This document shows, one piece after another, positions 23,168 to 31,416 of a stretch of DNA of 64,000 nt (position 1 is its first letter; each line of letters starts with the position of its first letter). A program made the translations under genes and the position numbers. Under the pieces are notes generated by a model. It saw nothing but the letters and a program-made list of their open reading frames with translations, did no database searches and was not told the origin of the DNA. Origin of the DNA: PoT sp049331405 (lineage in GTDB: Bacteria > Planctomycetota > Planctomycetia > Isosphaerales > Isosphaeraceae). Where the stretch lies: the NCBI RefSeq assembly GCF_049331405.1, contig NZ_CP186274.1:2418001-2482000 (forward strand), read 5' to 3'.

Positions 23168-24817
23168 ATGGACATGGATAAGCTGGTTTCGCTCTGCAAG
23201 CGCCGAGGATTCATTTTTCCGTCGAGCGAGATCTACGGCGGCATCAATGGATTTTGGGACTACGGGCCGCTCGGCGTCGAGTTGAAGCGGAACATCAAGG
23301 ACGCCTGGTGGCGCGACATCGTCCAGGGGCGCGACGACGTCGTCGGCCTCGACTGCTCGATCATCATGCATCCCAAGGTCTGGGAAGCCTCCGGCCACGT
23401 CGGCGGCTTCAACGACCCGATGGTCGACTGCAAGGCGACCCAGCAGCGTTATCGCGCGGATCAGCTCTACGTCTTCGGTCTCTCGGCCAAGAATCAGCCT
23501 CCGACCGACTTCGAGGTCGTCGGGGGCACCCGAAAGCTCGGCGACTGGGCCGACTTCTGGGTCTCGGCCGTCGGCGCCTCGCCGGCCGATGCCTGGGAGA
23601 CGGCGTGTCCACGTGCGGCCAAGCTGCTCAAGACCAAGCCCAACCGGCTCGAGGCTCCCGCACTCGCCGCGACGGCACTCTACATGGAGATCGCCGCCGA
23701 GGATCGGATCAAGATCCTGGCCCCCAACGCGGATGAGCCGGGCACCTTGACCGCCCCTCGCCAGTTCAACCTGATGTTCAAGACGAGCGTGGGAGCCCTG
23801 GAAGACGCGTCGAGCGTGGCCTACCTCCGGCCCGAGACGGCGCAGGGAATCTTCGCCAACTTCAAGAACGTGGTGGACACCGGGCGCGTGAAGATGCCCT
23901 TCGGCATCGCCCAGGTGGGCAAGAGCTTCCGCAACGAGATCACCCCGCGCAACTTCACCTTCCGCTCGCGAGAATTCGAGCAGATGGAACTCGAGTTCTT
24001 CTGCCACCCGGAAGAGGCGGCCGAGTGGTACGCTTACTGGCGAAAGGCCCGATTCCAGTGGTACGTCGACCACGGACTCAAGAGCGACAAACTCCGGCTC
24101 CGCGACCACGCCAGCGACGAACTCGCCTTCTACTCGACCGGTACCGCCGACATCGAGTACGAATTCCCGTTCGGCGTGAGCGAGCTCGAAGGGATCGCGC
24201 ACCGAGGCGAGTACGACCTCGGCCAGCACCAGAAGTTCAGCGGCAAGGACCTCAGCTACTTCGATGAGGAGCGCTGGGAACGCGATAAGGCGGGCCTGGG
24301 CCATAACTCCTTCAAAGAGTATTTGAAGACGCGGGAAGGGAAACCCAACCCGGGCTATCCCTACCAATACATCCCCAACGTCATCGAGCCCTCGGCGGGT
24401 GCCGACCGGGCGACCCTGGCTTTCCTCTGCGAGGCGTATAAAGAGGACGAGGTCGCCGGCGAGACCCGCACGGTCCTGAAGTTCCACCCCCGCTTCGCCC
24501 CGATCAAGGCGGCCGTCTTCCCCCTCGTCAAGAAGGACGGGATGCCGGAGAAGGCTGACGCGATCTACCGCGACTTGAGGAAGCATTTCGCCGTCTTCTA
24601 TGACGAGAAGGGGGCCATCGGCCGCCGCTATCGTCGGCAGGATGAGGCGGGGACCCCGTTCGGAATCACCGTGGATGGCCAGACCCTCACCGACGGCACG
24701 GTCACCTTCCGCGACCGCGACACTTGCCGTCAGTGGCGGATCCCTGCCGATGGCGTGGTCCAGGCCCTGCGTGACCTCCTCGAAGGGGGAGCGATCCCCG
24801 GCGGCGAAGGCTCCTGA
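23168..24817 (+). CDS. glyQS: glycyl-tRNA synthetase, dimeric alpha2 type
   Basis: 549 residues. It charges tRNA-Gly with glycine in the cytoplasm. The opening LVSLCKRRGFIFPSSEIYGG and GFWDYGPLGVELK are the class II motif-1 region of the alpha2 enzyme. Motif 2 appears as FRNEITPRNFTFRSREFEQME, and motif 3 lies near EPSAGADRATLAFL. The C-terminal anticodon-binding domain reads KFHPRFAPIKAAVFPL...RYRRQDEAGTPFGITVD. An insertion of ~80 residues after GGFNDPMVDCK is usual for this type. AGGAAG precedes the ATG. Confidence 0.97.
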   Translation: MDMDKLVSLCKRRGFIFPSSEIYGGINGFWDYGPLGVELKRNIKDAWWRDIVQGRDDVVGLDCSIIMHPKVWEASGHVGGFNDPMVDCKATQQRYRADQLYVFGLSAKNQPPTDFEVVGGTRKLGDWADFWVSAVGASPADAWETACPRAAKLLKTKPNRLEAPALAATALYMEIAAEDRIKILAPNADEPGTLTAPRQFNLMFKTSVGALEDASSVAYLRPETAQGIFANFKNVVDTGRVKMPFGIAQVGKSFRNEITPRNFTFRSREFEQMELEFFCHPEEAAEWYAYWRKARFQWYVDHGLKSDKLRLRDHASDELAFYSTGTADIEYEFPFGVSELEGIAHRGEYDLGQHQKFSGKDLSYFDEERWERDKAGLGHNSFKEYLKTREGKPNPGYPYQYIPNVIEPSAGADRATLAFLCEAYKEDEVAGETRTVLKFHPRFAPIKAAVFPLVKKDGMPEKADAIYRDLRKHFAVFYDEKGAIGRRYRRQDEAGTPFGITVDGQTLTDGTVTFRDRDTCRQWRIPADGVVQALRDLLEGGAIPGGEGS

Positions 24818-24829
24818 GCCAGAAGGCCC

Positions 24830-25672
24830 ATGATGAAACCTTGCATCAGTCAGGCCACGACCCTGAGCACGAGCTTCGAGAAAGACCTCGTCGCCTACTC
24901 CCGCTCGGGGTTCTCGGCCATCGAGATCTGGCTCACGAAGCTCGAGACGTTCCTCGAGACCCACACGATCGCCGAGGTCCAGGCGCTCCTCGATGAGCAC
25001 CGGATCTCGGCCGTCGCGGCGGCCTCTCAGGGGGGGCTCCTGCTCTCGAGGGGGGCCGAGCGAGAGGCGCATTGGGACCACTTCCGGCGCCGCCTCGAGA
25101 TCCTGAGGGAGCTGAAGGTCCCGACGTTGGTCGTGGCCGCCGACTTCGTGCGCGAGATGGCCCCGGAAGATTACGGGAGGGCCGGCGAGGCCCTCGCCGA
25201 GGCGGGGGCCCTGGCGATCGAGTCGGGCGTCAAGCTCGCGCTCGAGTTCCAGAAGTCCGCGACCTTCTGCGCCAGCCTCGACACGACACTGGCCCTGATC
25301 GCCCAGAGCGGGGCGCAGGGGGTCGGGGTCTGCCTCGACCTCTTCCACTATTACACCGGCCCCAGCAAGTTCGAAGACCTTGCCTACCTGACCCCGGACG
25401 TCGTCGGCCTGGTCCAGGTCTGCGACATGAGCGGCACGCCTCGGGAACTGGCCCAGGACGGCGACCGCATCTTGCCGGGCGAGGGGGACTTCCAGATCGC
25501 GCCTATCCTCGACTTCCTGGGCGAGATGGGATACGACGGATACGTGTCTCTCGAGGTGCTGAACCCGCATCTGTGGCAGATCCCGGCCGACCGCGTGGCC
25601 GACGTGGCGTATCAGGCGATGTGCCGAGTCCTCGGGCGATGGCACCAGGCCGAACTCTCGGGAGGGTCGTGA
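24830..25672 (+). CDS. sugar phosphate isomerase/epimerase-like TIM barrel
   Basis: 280 residues of the xylose-isomerase-like AP-endonuclease-2 superfamily. Metal-ligand type acidic residues appear in KLALEFQKS, GVGVCLDLFHYYTG, QVCDMSGTPRE and GYVSLEVLNP, in the barrel order expected for the fold. It probably isomerises or epimerises a sugar or inositol derivative with a divalent metal, but the substrate cannot be read from sequence. The ATG is 12 bp after the glyQS stop and the stop overlaps the next gene, so these form one transcription unit. Confidence 0.82.
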   Translation: MMKPCISQATTLSTSFEKDLVAYSRSGFSAIEIWLTKLETFLETHTIAEVQALLDEHRISAVAAASQGGLLLSRGAEREAHWDHFRRRLEILRELKVPTLVVAADFVREMAPEDYGRAGEALAEAGALAIESGVKLALEFQKSATFCASLDTTLALIAQSGAQGVGVCLDLFHYYTGPSKFEDLAYLTPDVVGLVQVCDMSGTPRELAQDGDRILPGEGDFQIAPILDFLGEMGYDGYVSLEVLNPHLWQIPADRVADVAYQAMCRVLGRWHQAELSGGS

Positions 25673-26205
25673 GCGTGGCCTTGGTGGCAATCCAACCCGT
25701 CGTCGTCTATCGCGAGGAGCAGAACTTCGACTGGCGCGTCTACGCCCTACTCGCCTCCGCGGAAGTCCTCGTCTGGCTCGGCCTCATCTGGTGGCACAAG
25801 TCGCCGGTGCAGGGGGTCGGGCCCGACCAATTCGGCCGGGTCGAGGCGGCCGTCGGGTTCGTGGTCGGCCTCATCCTGCCGGCCCTGATCGTGATCGGCC
25901 TCCTGCGCATGACGACCGAGGTCGGCCCCACCGACCTCCGCGTCTGGTTCGGCTGGATCCCCACGTACCGCCGGATCGTGCCCCTCGGCACGATCCAGCG
26001 GCTCGAGGTCGTCAACTACCGGCCGCTGGCCGACTACGGCGGTTGGGGCATCAGGCTGGGGCGGGATGGTGTACGAGTCCTCAGCGCCAAGGGGGATCGA
26101 GGCGTCCGGCTCGAGCTCACCGATGGCACCAGACTGCTCATCGGAAGCCAGCAGCCCGAAGACCTCGCCCGCGCCATTGAACGCACGATCAGGCCCGGCA
26201 TTTGA
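25669..26205 (+). CDS. small membrane protein with PH-like cytoplasmic tail
   Basis: 178 residues from a GTG overlapping the preceding stop by 4 bases (GTGA), a typical translational coupling. A second GTG 6 bases later is possible. Two hydrophobic segments (YALLASAEVLVWLGLIWW and AVGFVVGLILPALIVIGLL) are followed by a soluble domain: LRVWFGWIPTYRRIVPLGTI, then KGDRGVRLELTDGTRLLIGS. The second half resembles bacterial PH-like domains. Its role is unknown. Confidence 0.7.
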   Translation: MSVALVAIQPVVVYREEQNFDWRVYALLASAEVLVWLGLIWWHKSPVQGVGPDQFGRVEAAVGFVVGLILPALIVIGLLRMTTEVGPTDLRVWFGWIPTYRRIVPLGTIQRLEVVNYRPLADYGGWGIRLGRDGVRVLSAKGDRGVRLELTDGTRLLIGSQQPEDLARAIERTIRPGI

Positions 26206-26346
26206 ATCCATGAGCATCCGGGCATTTTCGTCGCCCGGCCGTCCCGTTTTTCGAGGGGCTTGGCCGAGAACCAAGGCAATGAAAGCGGGCTCTCGTCGAC
26301 AATCCACGACCACCTTTCGGGCCAGAAACGACGGAAGTTGAACGGG

Positions 26347-26374
26347 TTGACATGGAAGGTGGCTGGCTTAGACT
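26347..26374 (+). promoter_or_regulatory. putative sigma70-type promoter of the ECF sigma gene
   Basis: A perfect TTGACA (26347-26352), a 16-base spacer and TAGACT (26369-26374), upstream of the sigma gene. No second copy or ECF-type AAC...CGT element was recognised, so autoregulation is not evident. Confidence 0.45.
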
Positions 26375-26479
26375 AAGCAGTTACAACGTCTTGCGCGGGA
26401 ATGTCGGGACGGGCGTCGGATGGGCCCGCGAGATTTGTTGACGAGAGACTCGAACACTCCGGCGCGGCGGTACGTACCC

Positions 26480-27121
26480 ATGATGAAGGCACTTGGCACC
26501 GATGCGACCGAGCCAGAGCACCTCAATCAGGACTCTGACGAAGAACTGCTCAGTCGCTATCGTGACTCGGGCCAGACGAAAGATTTCGACGAGCTGGTTC
26601 ACCGTTATGAGCACGAACTCTACCGCTATCTTGCTCGCTATCTCGGCGACAAGGTCCTGGCCGAGGACGTGTTTCAGAACACCTTCTTGCAAGTCCATCT
26701 GAAGCGAGGGCTGTACGAGGACGGTCGTCCCGTCCGCCCTTGGCTGTATGCGATTGCGACCCACCAGGCCGTCGATACCCTTCGTAAAGTAGGCCGCCAC
26801 CCCACTGTCAGCCTGGATCAGCGTGTCAGTGCCAACGAAACCGACGCGGGAAGCTTGGTCGACCTCCTGGTGAGCGATCAATCGGGTCCATTGGCCGAGC
26901 TTCAAGGGCAAGAGCGGGCGGACTGGGTGCGCGAGAGCGTGGCCAAGCTGCCCGAGACGCTCCGGCAGACATTGATATTGGCTTACAATCAAGACCTGAA
27001 ATACCGTGAAATCGCTGAAATCTTGAAGATCCCCGTTGGGACTGTCAAGTCAAGGCTCCATGCCGCACTCGCCAAGCTTCAACAGATGGCCCGCGCGGCG
27101 AATCGAGATGGAAACGGCTGA
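26480..27121 (+). CDS. ECF-family RNA polymerase sigma factor
   Basis: 213 residues from the ATG at 26480 (ATGs at 26420 and 26483 are alternatives; none has a strong Shine-Dalgarno). The sigma2 domain reads FDELVHRYEHELYRYLARYL...AEDVFQNTFLQV...RPWLYAIATHQAVDTLRK. Sigma4 reads LPETLRQTLILAYNQDLKYREIAEIL...GTVKSRLHAALAKL. It directs RNA polymerase to a small regulon. The next gene, 4 bp downstream, encodes a membrane protein that probably acts as its anti-sigma factor. Target promoters are not known. Confidence 0.92.
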   Translation: MMKALGTDATEPEHLNQDSDEELLSRYRDSGQTKDFDELVHRYEHELYRYLARYLGDKVLAEDVFQNTFLQVHLKRGLYEDGRPVRPWLYAIATHQAVDTLRKVGRHPTVSLDQRVSANETDAGSLVDLLVSDQSGPLAELQGQERADWVRESVAKLPETLRQTLILAYNQDLKYREIAEILKIPVGTVKSRLHAALAKLQQMARAANRDGNG

Positions 27122-27125
27122 TCCC

Positions 27126-28076
27126 ATGAACGCCACCAACATGATCGATTACGCCCTCGGCAAGCTCGACGACCCCGACCGCGAGCAGCTCGAAGGCGAG
27201 GCCTCATCCGACCCGCAGCTCGCCGAGTCGCTCGAGCGATTGACGAGGGCCGTCCAGAGCCTGATCGACGATGGCGACCCACTCGAGCCTCCACCAGATC
27301 TCGCCCGTCGCACTGTCGACTACGTCTCGCAGAACCTCCATCAGCACACGATCCTCGAACTCATGCCCCGCTCCGTCCCTTTTCGTTGGACGGACTTCGC
27401 CGTCGCGGCGAGCATCTTCTTCGCGAGTCTACTGACGCTCGCCCCGGCCTTAAAGAAGTCGCAGGAGCGGATGGACCAGGCGGGTTGCGGATTCAACCTC
27501 CAGCAACTCGGGCTGAGCCTCGCCCAGTACGCCGGCCGTCACGGGCACTACCCCTACGCCCCTCCCGGGCACCCGAATGAGGCGACCGGCTCCTTCGCCC
27601 TCACCCTCCACGACTCCGAGCTCCTGCCGGACACGGCGATGCTCGACTGCCCGTGCAACGGGACCCGCCACCACAGCGAGCCCTTGCCCCGGCTCGAGAC
27701 TCTCCGCGAGCTGCGGACCCAATCCCCGGATCGCTATCAGAACCTGGTGAAGTGGGATTATGCCTACCACGCCGGATATCGCCAGGATTCGGGCAAGGTC
27801 GGCCCGGTGCCAGCGAGCCTCTCTTCTCGCGTGCCCCTCCTCGCCGACCAGCCTCCGCACGAGGCCGGCGTGATCCTCGACGGCAACAGTCCGAATCATG
27901 GTCAACGCGGGCAGAACGTCCTCTTCAACGACGGACACGCCGCCTGGCATGTGACGCGCCGTGTGAGCCCCCTGGATTCGGACCTCTTCCTGAACGAGGC
28001 CCATCAGGCCAGGCCCGGACTCGATTCCCGCGACGCCGCCCTCGTCCCGAGCATTTGCCCCTTCACCGGCTGGTGA
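27126..28076 (+). CDS. putative anti-sigma membrane protein with pseudopilin-like (H-X-DG) C-terminus
   Basis: 316 residues from the ATG at 27126; an in-frame ATG at 27108 would overlap the sigma gene. Residues 1-75 are acidic and helical (IDYALGKLDDPDREQLEGE), like the cytoplasmic part of anti-sigma factors, but lack the zinc-binding HxxxCxxC. A membrane helix follows (FAVAASIFFASLLTLAP). The outer part resembles DUF1559 proteins: CGFNLQQLGLSLAQYAGRHG, HYPYAPPGHPN, and an H-X10-DG block (NHGQRGQNVLFNDGH). So a sigma-binding domain appears joined through the membrane to a pseudopilin-like domain. Its cognate role is inferred from adjacency. Confidence 0.75.
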   Translation: MNATNMIDYALGKLDDPDREQLEGEASSDPQLAESLERLTRAVQSLIDDGDPLEPPPDLARRTVDYVSQNLHQHTILELMPRSVPFRWTDFAVAASIFFASLLTLAPALKKSQERMDQAGCGFNLQQLGLSLAQYAGRHGHYPYAPPGHPNEATGSFALTLHDSELLPDTAMLDCPCNGTRHHSEPLPRLETLRELRTQSPDRYQNLVKWDYAYHAGYRQDSGKVGPVPASLSSRVPLLADQPPHEAGVILDGNSPNHGQRGQNVLFNDGHAAWHVTRRVSPLDSDLFLNEAHQARPGLDSRDAALVPSICPFTGW

Positions 28077-28142
28077 TCGGCGCTAAAATAGAAGCAGACT
28101 CCGAGGAATCTGCGAAGAATCAGTCAGCTTCGCTCCGTGGAT

Positions 28143-28186
28143 GAAATCGCCGGCGACCCGCCCCTGGGTGGATCGCCGGCGATTTC
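28143..28186. terminator. strong bidirectional hairpin between convergent genes
   Basis: A perfect 14-bp stem (GAAATCGCCGGCGA / TCGCCGGCGATTTC) with a 16-base loop, followed by GCTTTCG. It lies between the stops of the anti-sigma-like gene and the NUDIX gene. Confidence 0.8.
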
Positions 28187-28232
28187 GCTTTCGAATGTTG
28201 ATACAAGATGCGAAAGCGAACAGGCTCGAAGC

Positions 28233-28766
28233 TCAGGCCCGGTCCCTCAGCCTGTCGCAGATCATGATCGCCAGCATCGACTTGGCGTCCTGGATGCGAC
28301 CGTCCTGGACCATCTGCAAGGCCTCGGCCCAGGGGACGACGACGGGCTCGAGGTTCTCGTCGGGCTGATGCGAGGTCGGGCCGGGCGTGAGCCCTTCGCA
28401 GAGGTAGAGGAACATCCGCTCGTTCATGACGCCCGGCGAGACGAACCACTCGGCGATCTTCTCGATGCGCTCGGCGACGTAGCCGGTCTCCTCGGTCAGC
28501 TCCCTGGGGGCGGTCTCGTCGGGAGACTCCCCTTCGTCGATCGTCCCCGCGGGGACTTCCAGAAGAGTCTGGTTGACCGCGTAGCGGAGGTTCTTGACGA
28601 GACAGACGTGGTCGGCGTCCACCATCGGGACGAGCGCCACGGCCCCTCGATGGAGGACGACCTCGCGATCGGCCGTGGTGCCGTCGGACAGGGTGATCGA
28701 CTGGAGCGCCAGGTCGATCTTGCGTCCCTGGAAGATGACCCGACGTGTAGGTTCAGGTTGGCTCAA
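28233..28766 (-). CDS. NUDIX hydrolase, ADP-ribose pyrophosphatase-like
   Basis: The Nudix box reads GTIDEGESPDETAPRELTEE, followed by TGY, matching GX5EX7REUXEEXGU; the Glu cluster binds Mg. The flanks (RRVIFQGRKIDL, HRGAVALVPMVDADHVCLV, VSPGVMNERMFLYL) match the ADP-ribose/GDP-mannose pyrophosphatase branch. It removes ADP-sugars in the cytoplasm. I chose a TTG start at 28766 (178 aa). An ATG at 28934 is in frame but adds a Pro/Arg-rich leader and overlaps the upstream stress-protein gene by 46 bases. It is downstream of the universal stress protein on the same strand. Confidence 0.85.
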   Translation of the reverse strand: MSQPEPTRRVIFQGRKIDLALQSITLSDGTTADREVVLHRGAVALVPMVDADHVCLVKNLRYAVNQTLLEVPAGTIDEGESPDETAPRELTEETGYVAERIEKIAEWFVSPGVMNERMFLYLCEGLTPGPTSHQPDENLEPVVVPWAEALQMVQDGRIQDAKSMLAIMICDRLRDRA

Positions 28767-28888
28767 AGGAGGCGTCCTCGGGTGATTGGTCGGCGAGGCC
28801 GGCGGCCGATCGGTAGAGGAAGGGCCAGGGTTGTCTCGACGTTCCGGGTTGGGTTGCCTGGTCCTGGCCTGAGCAGATCCACCGAAGC

Positions 28889-29344
28889 TCAGGAGCTTTC
28901 TCGATCCCGGATCGTCAGCACGGGGCAAGGGCATTCGCGCACGATCCGCTCGGCCACCGAGCCGAGTAGGACGTGTTCCAGGCCCGTGCGGCCGTGCGTG
29001 GCGATGACGACGAGGTCCACCCCCTTGTCCCTGGCCTCGCTGACGATCTCCTCGGCCGTGTCCCCCCAGCGCACCGTCTTGGTCACCGAGGCGGGCTTAC
29101 CCCAGGAGGGATCGAGGGCCTTATCCAGTGTGGCCAGCGATTGGGTCTCGCTCTCGGTGTAGTAGTCGGGGGGCAGGACGGGGGTCAGCAAAGGGTCGGG
29201 CCCGGCCGGGACGAAGTCGCTCAGCACATGGAGCAGGTGGATCTCGGCATTGAACCGCTCGGCCAGGCCGCAGGCGTATTTCAGGGCCTTGACCGAGTGG
29301 ACGCTGAAGTCGGTCGGAGCGAGGATGGTCCGGATCTCAAGCAC
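28889..29344 (-). CDS. universal stress protein (UspA family)
   Basis: 152 residues from a GTG at 29344, which has GGAG eight bases upstream; an ATG at 29443 would add an unlikely 33-residue leader. The single USP domain reads IRTILAPTDFSVHSVKALKYA at the start and DLVVIATHGRTGLEHVLLGS at the end, with the GRTG...GS nucleotide-binding motif, so it is probably the ATP-binding type. It is a cytoplasmic stress-response protein of uncertain biochemical role. Confidence 0.9.
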   Translation of the reverse strand: MLEIRTILAPTDFSVHSVKALKYACGLAERFNAEIHLLHVLSDFVPAGPDPLLTPVLPPDYYTESETQSLATLDKALDPSWGKPASVTKTVRWGDTAEEIVSEARDKGVDLVVIATHGRTGLEHVLLGSVAERIVRECPCPVLTIRDRESS

Positions 29345-29644
29345 GTTGGTAGCTCCGAAGGATCGGGGTATCGGGAGAGAGGCGTGCCCTCGCCGCGACC
29401 GATGGTCCAAATCGCAATCGAGCCTTGCCGAGAAGGCCTTCAATGGCTCCTCGCGCCCACCTGATCGCGTTTAGGACCGAGGCGGCTTCCAGGCCCGACA
29501 TCCTTCGAGTCTATCCGCCGCCGGCGGGAACTCGAAGGGGCATGGTCCCTCGGCGCAAAGAAGTCGCCGACCGCCCTGGAACCGGGGAACGATCGGCGAG
29601 CGTGTCTTGCGTGCGATTCTGGGAGGGAGTCGGCCGCGAAGGAC
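29345..29644. other. intergenic, no gene seen
   Basis: 300 bases between the ilvE stop and the universal stress protein start. No motif or clear terminator was found. Confidence 0.4.
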
Positions 29645-30508
29645 TCAGCTGGCCTCGCGGACGAGCGTGTGGAACCGCTTGAGGAGGTCCTTGGTGATGG
29701 GGCCAGGCTTGCCGGTCCCGATCGGGCGGCCGTCGCACTCGACGACGGGGATCACCTCGGCCGCGGTGCCGGTCAGGAAGACCTCGTCGGCGATGTAAAC
29801 GTCGTGACGATCCATCGAGCGCTCGACCACCTTGTAGCCCGCCTCTCGGGCGAGCTCGATGACGGCGTCGCGGGTAATCCCCTCGAGGATCCCCGCATCG
29901 ACGCCCGGCGTGTGGACCTCGCCCTTGCGGATCACGAAGATGTTGTCGCCGGTGCATTCGGCGATCTCACCCTTGTGGTTCAGCATCAGGGCTTCGAGGC
30001 AGCCGGCGTTGGTCCCCTCGATCTTGGCGAGGATGTTGTTCAGATAGTTGAGCGACTTGATCCGGGGGTTGAGCGCGGCCGGATGGTTGCGCTGGGTGCC
30101 CGCGGTGATGATCTTCAGGCCGTGTTCGTAGAGCTCGGCCGGGTAGAGACTGATGGCGTCGGCGATGACGATGATCTGGGGATCGGTCGTCTTGCGGGGG
30201 TCGAGCCCGAGGCTACCCGCGCCACGGGTGACGACGACGCGGACATATGCGTCCACCAGGTTGTTGACGGCGAGCGTGCCGGTGATGGCCTTGGCCATCT
30301 CCTCTCGCGAGATCGGGATCTCCAGATGGATCGAGCGAGCGGACTCGTAGAGTCGATCGACGTGCTGCTGCAGGCGGAAGACACGGCCCGAGTAGGCGCG
30401 AATGCCTTCGAACACGCCGTCGCCATAGAGCAGACCGTGGTCGTAGACGCTAATCTTCGCGTCGGCCTTGTCGTAGTACTTACCGCCGATATAGATCTTC
30501 AGGCTCAT
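29645..30508 (-). CDS. ilvE: branched-chain amino acid aminotransferase (class IV PLP)
   Basis: 287 residues from the ATG at 30508. It transfers the amino group between glutamate and the oxo-acids of Leu, Ile and Val. Class IV aminotransferase features are HGLLYGDGVFEGIRAYSGRV, the catalytic Lys in IKSLNYLNNILAKIE, GEIAECTGDNIFVI and VFLTGTAAEVIPV. D-amino acid transaminase is related, but the GVFEGIR motif favours BCAT. It lies ~80 bp downstream of the ABC ATPase gene on the same strand and is followed by the stress-protein gene. Confidence 0.9.
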   Translation of the reverse strand: MSLKIYIGGKYYDKADAKISVYDHGLLYGDGVFEGIRAYSGRVFRLQQHVDRLYESARSIHLEIPISREEMAKAITGTLAVNNLVDAYVRVVVTRGAGSLGLDPRKTTDPQIIVIADAISLYPAELYEHGLKIITAGTQRNHPAALNPRIKSLNYLNNILAKIEGTNAGCLEALMLNHKGEIAECTGDNIFVIRKGEVHTPGVDAGILEGITRDAVIELAREAGYKVVERSMDRHDVYIADEVFLTGTAAEVIPVVECDGRPIGTGKPGPITKDLLKRFHTLVREAS

Positions 30509-30588
30509 CCGGGTCCAACTCCGCCGAATCGGGTCGAGTGTTGCGCCGCCCCGTCCCGGGGCGGAAGGCCCCCGCCAACGGCCGTCGA

Positions 30589-31299
30589 TCAGGTCAGGGC
30601 GGGGGCCCACTCCTCGATCCGCCCCTCGGCGAGCCGAACGACCCTGTCGGCCTGCTGGGCGATGTGGGCGTCGTGTGTCACCATGATCATAGTGAGTCCG
30701 CGCTCCCGGTTCAAGTCGCGCAGGAGCTCCAGGACCCCCTGTCCGGTCGTGGAGTCGAGGTTCCCCGTGGGCTCGTCCGCGAGCAGGACCGAAGGGCTGC
30801 CGGCCAGGGCCCGGGCGATCGCCGCCCGCTGCATCTCGCCCCCCGAGAGCTCCGAGGGGAGGTGCTGGAGCCGGTGGCTCAGGCCGACGCGCTCAAGGAG
30901 CGCCGTGGCCTCCTTGCGGAACCGCCCCTTCTGGGACTGGTAGCTCCAGAAGCCGTGGCGGATCAGGTTCGGCATCATCACGTTCTCGAGCGCGGTGAGC
31001 TCGGGAAGCAGGTGGTAGAACTGGAAGATGAAGCCGAAGGTCCGGTTCCGCATCGTGTCGCGTTCGCGGTCGGGACGGTCGTCGACACGATCGCCGTCGA
31101 CGTACACGGAGCCGGCGTCGGGCTCATCGAGCAGGCCGAGGACGTGCAGGAGCGTGCTCTTGCCCGAGCCGCTGGACCCGACGATCGCGACGTGCTCGCC
31201 GTGCTCGATCTCGAAGTCGACTCCCCGGAGCACCGGCACCGGGTTCTTCCCCTTGTGGTAGCTCTTCTCCAGCCCGACCGCCGAGACGTGGATCGACAT
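30589..31299 (-). CDS. lolD: lipoprotein-releasing-type ABC ATPase
   Basis: 236 residues from the ATG at 31299 (an upstream in-frame ATG at 31407 would run through a hairpin). Walker A is GSSGSGKST, Q-loop FIFQFYHLLPEL, signature LSGGEMQR, Walker B SVLLADEPTGNLD, and H-loop MVTHDAHIA. The LIPxL-type FYHLLPELTALENV region places it with LolD. It should drive the LolC/E-type permease encoded just upstream, extracting lipoproteins from the inner membrane. The symbol is assigned by family; the substrate in planctomycetes is unproven. Confidence 0.88.
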   Translation of the reverse strand: MSIHVSAVGLEKSYHKGKNPVPVLRGVDFEIEHGEHVAIVGSSGSGKSTLLHVLGLLDEPDAGSVYVDGDRVDDRPDRERDTMRNRTFGFIFQFYHLLPELTALENVMMPNLIRHGFWSYQSQKGRFRKEATALLERVGLSHRLQHLPSELSGGEMQRAAIARALAGSPSVLLADEPTGNLDSTTGQGVLELLRDLNRERGLTMIMVTHDAHIAQQADRVVRLAEGRIEEWAPALT

Positions 31300-31352
31300 G
31301 AGATTATCCCTACCTAGAGAAAAGGTATGAACCTGTGAGCCCGTTGCGAGAC

Positions 31353-31402
31353 GGCAAGGCCCTCCCTGGCCGCCGAGAGTTGGCCGGGAGGGACGCCTTG
31401 CC
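31353..31402. terminator. hairpin between the Lol permease and ATPase genes
   Basis: GGCAAGGC...CTCCC.GGCC and GGCCGGGAGG...GCCTTGCC pair into a long interrupted stem in the 117 bp spacer. There is no T-tract on the minus side, so it may attenuate or stabilise the operon mRNA rather than end it. Confidence 0.4.
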
Positions 31403-31416
31403 CGCAACCTTGGGGA

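Noticed and set aside
23027..25690. 887-codon open frame on the minus strand
   Set aside because: It is antisense to glyQS and the TIM-barrel gene; it is a high-GC shadow.
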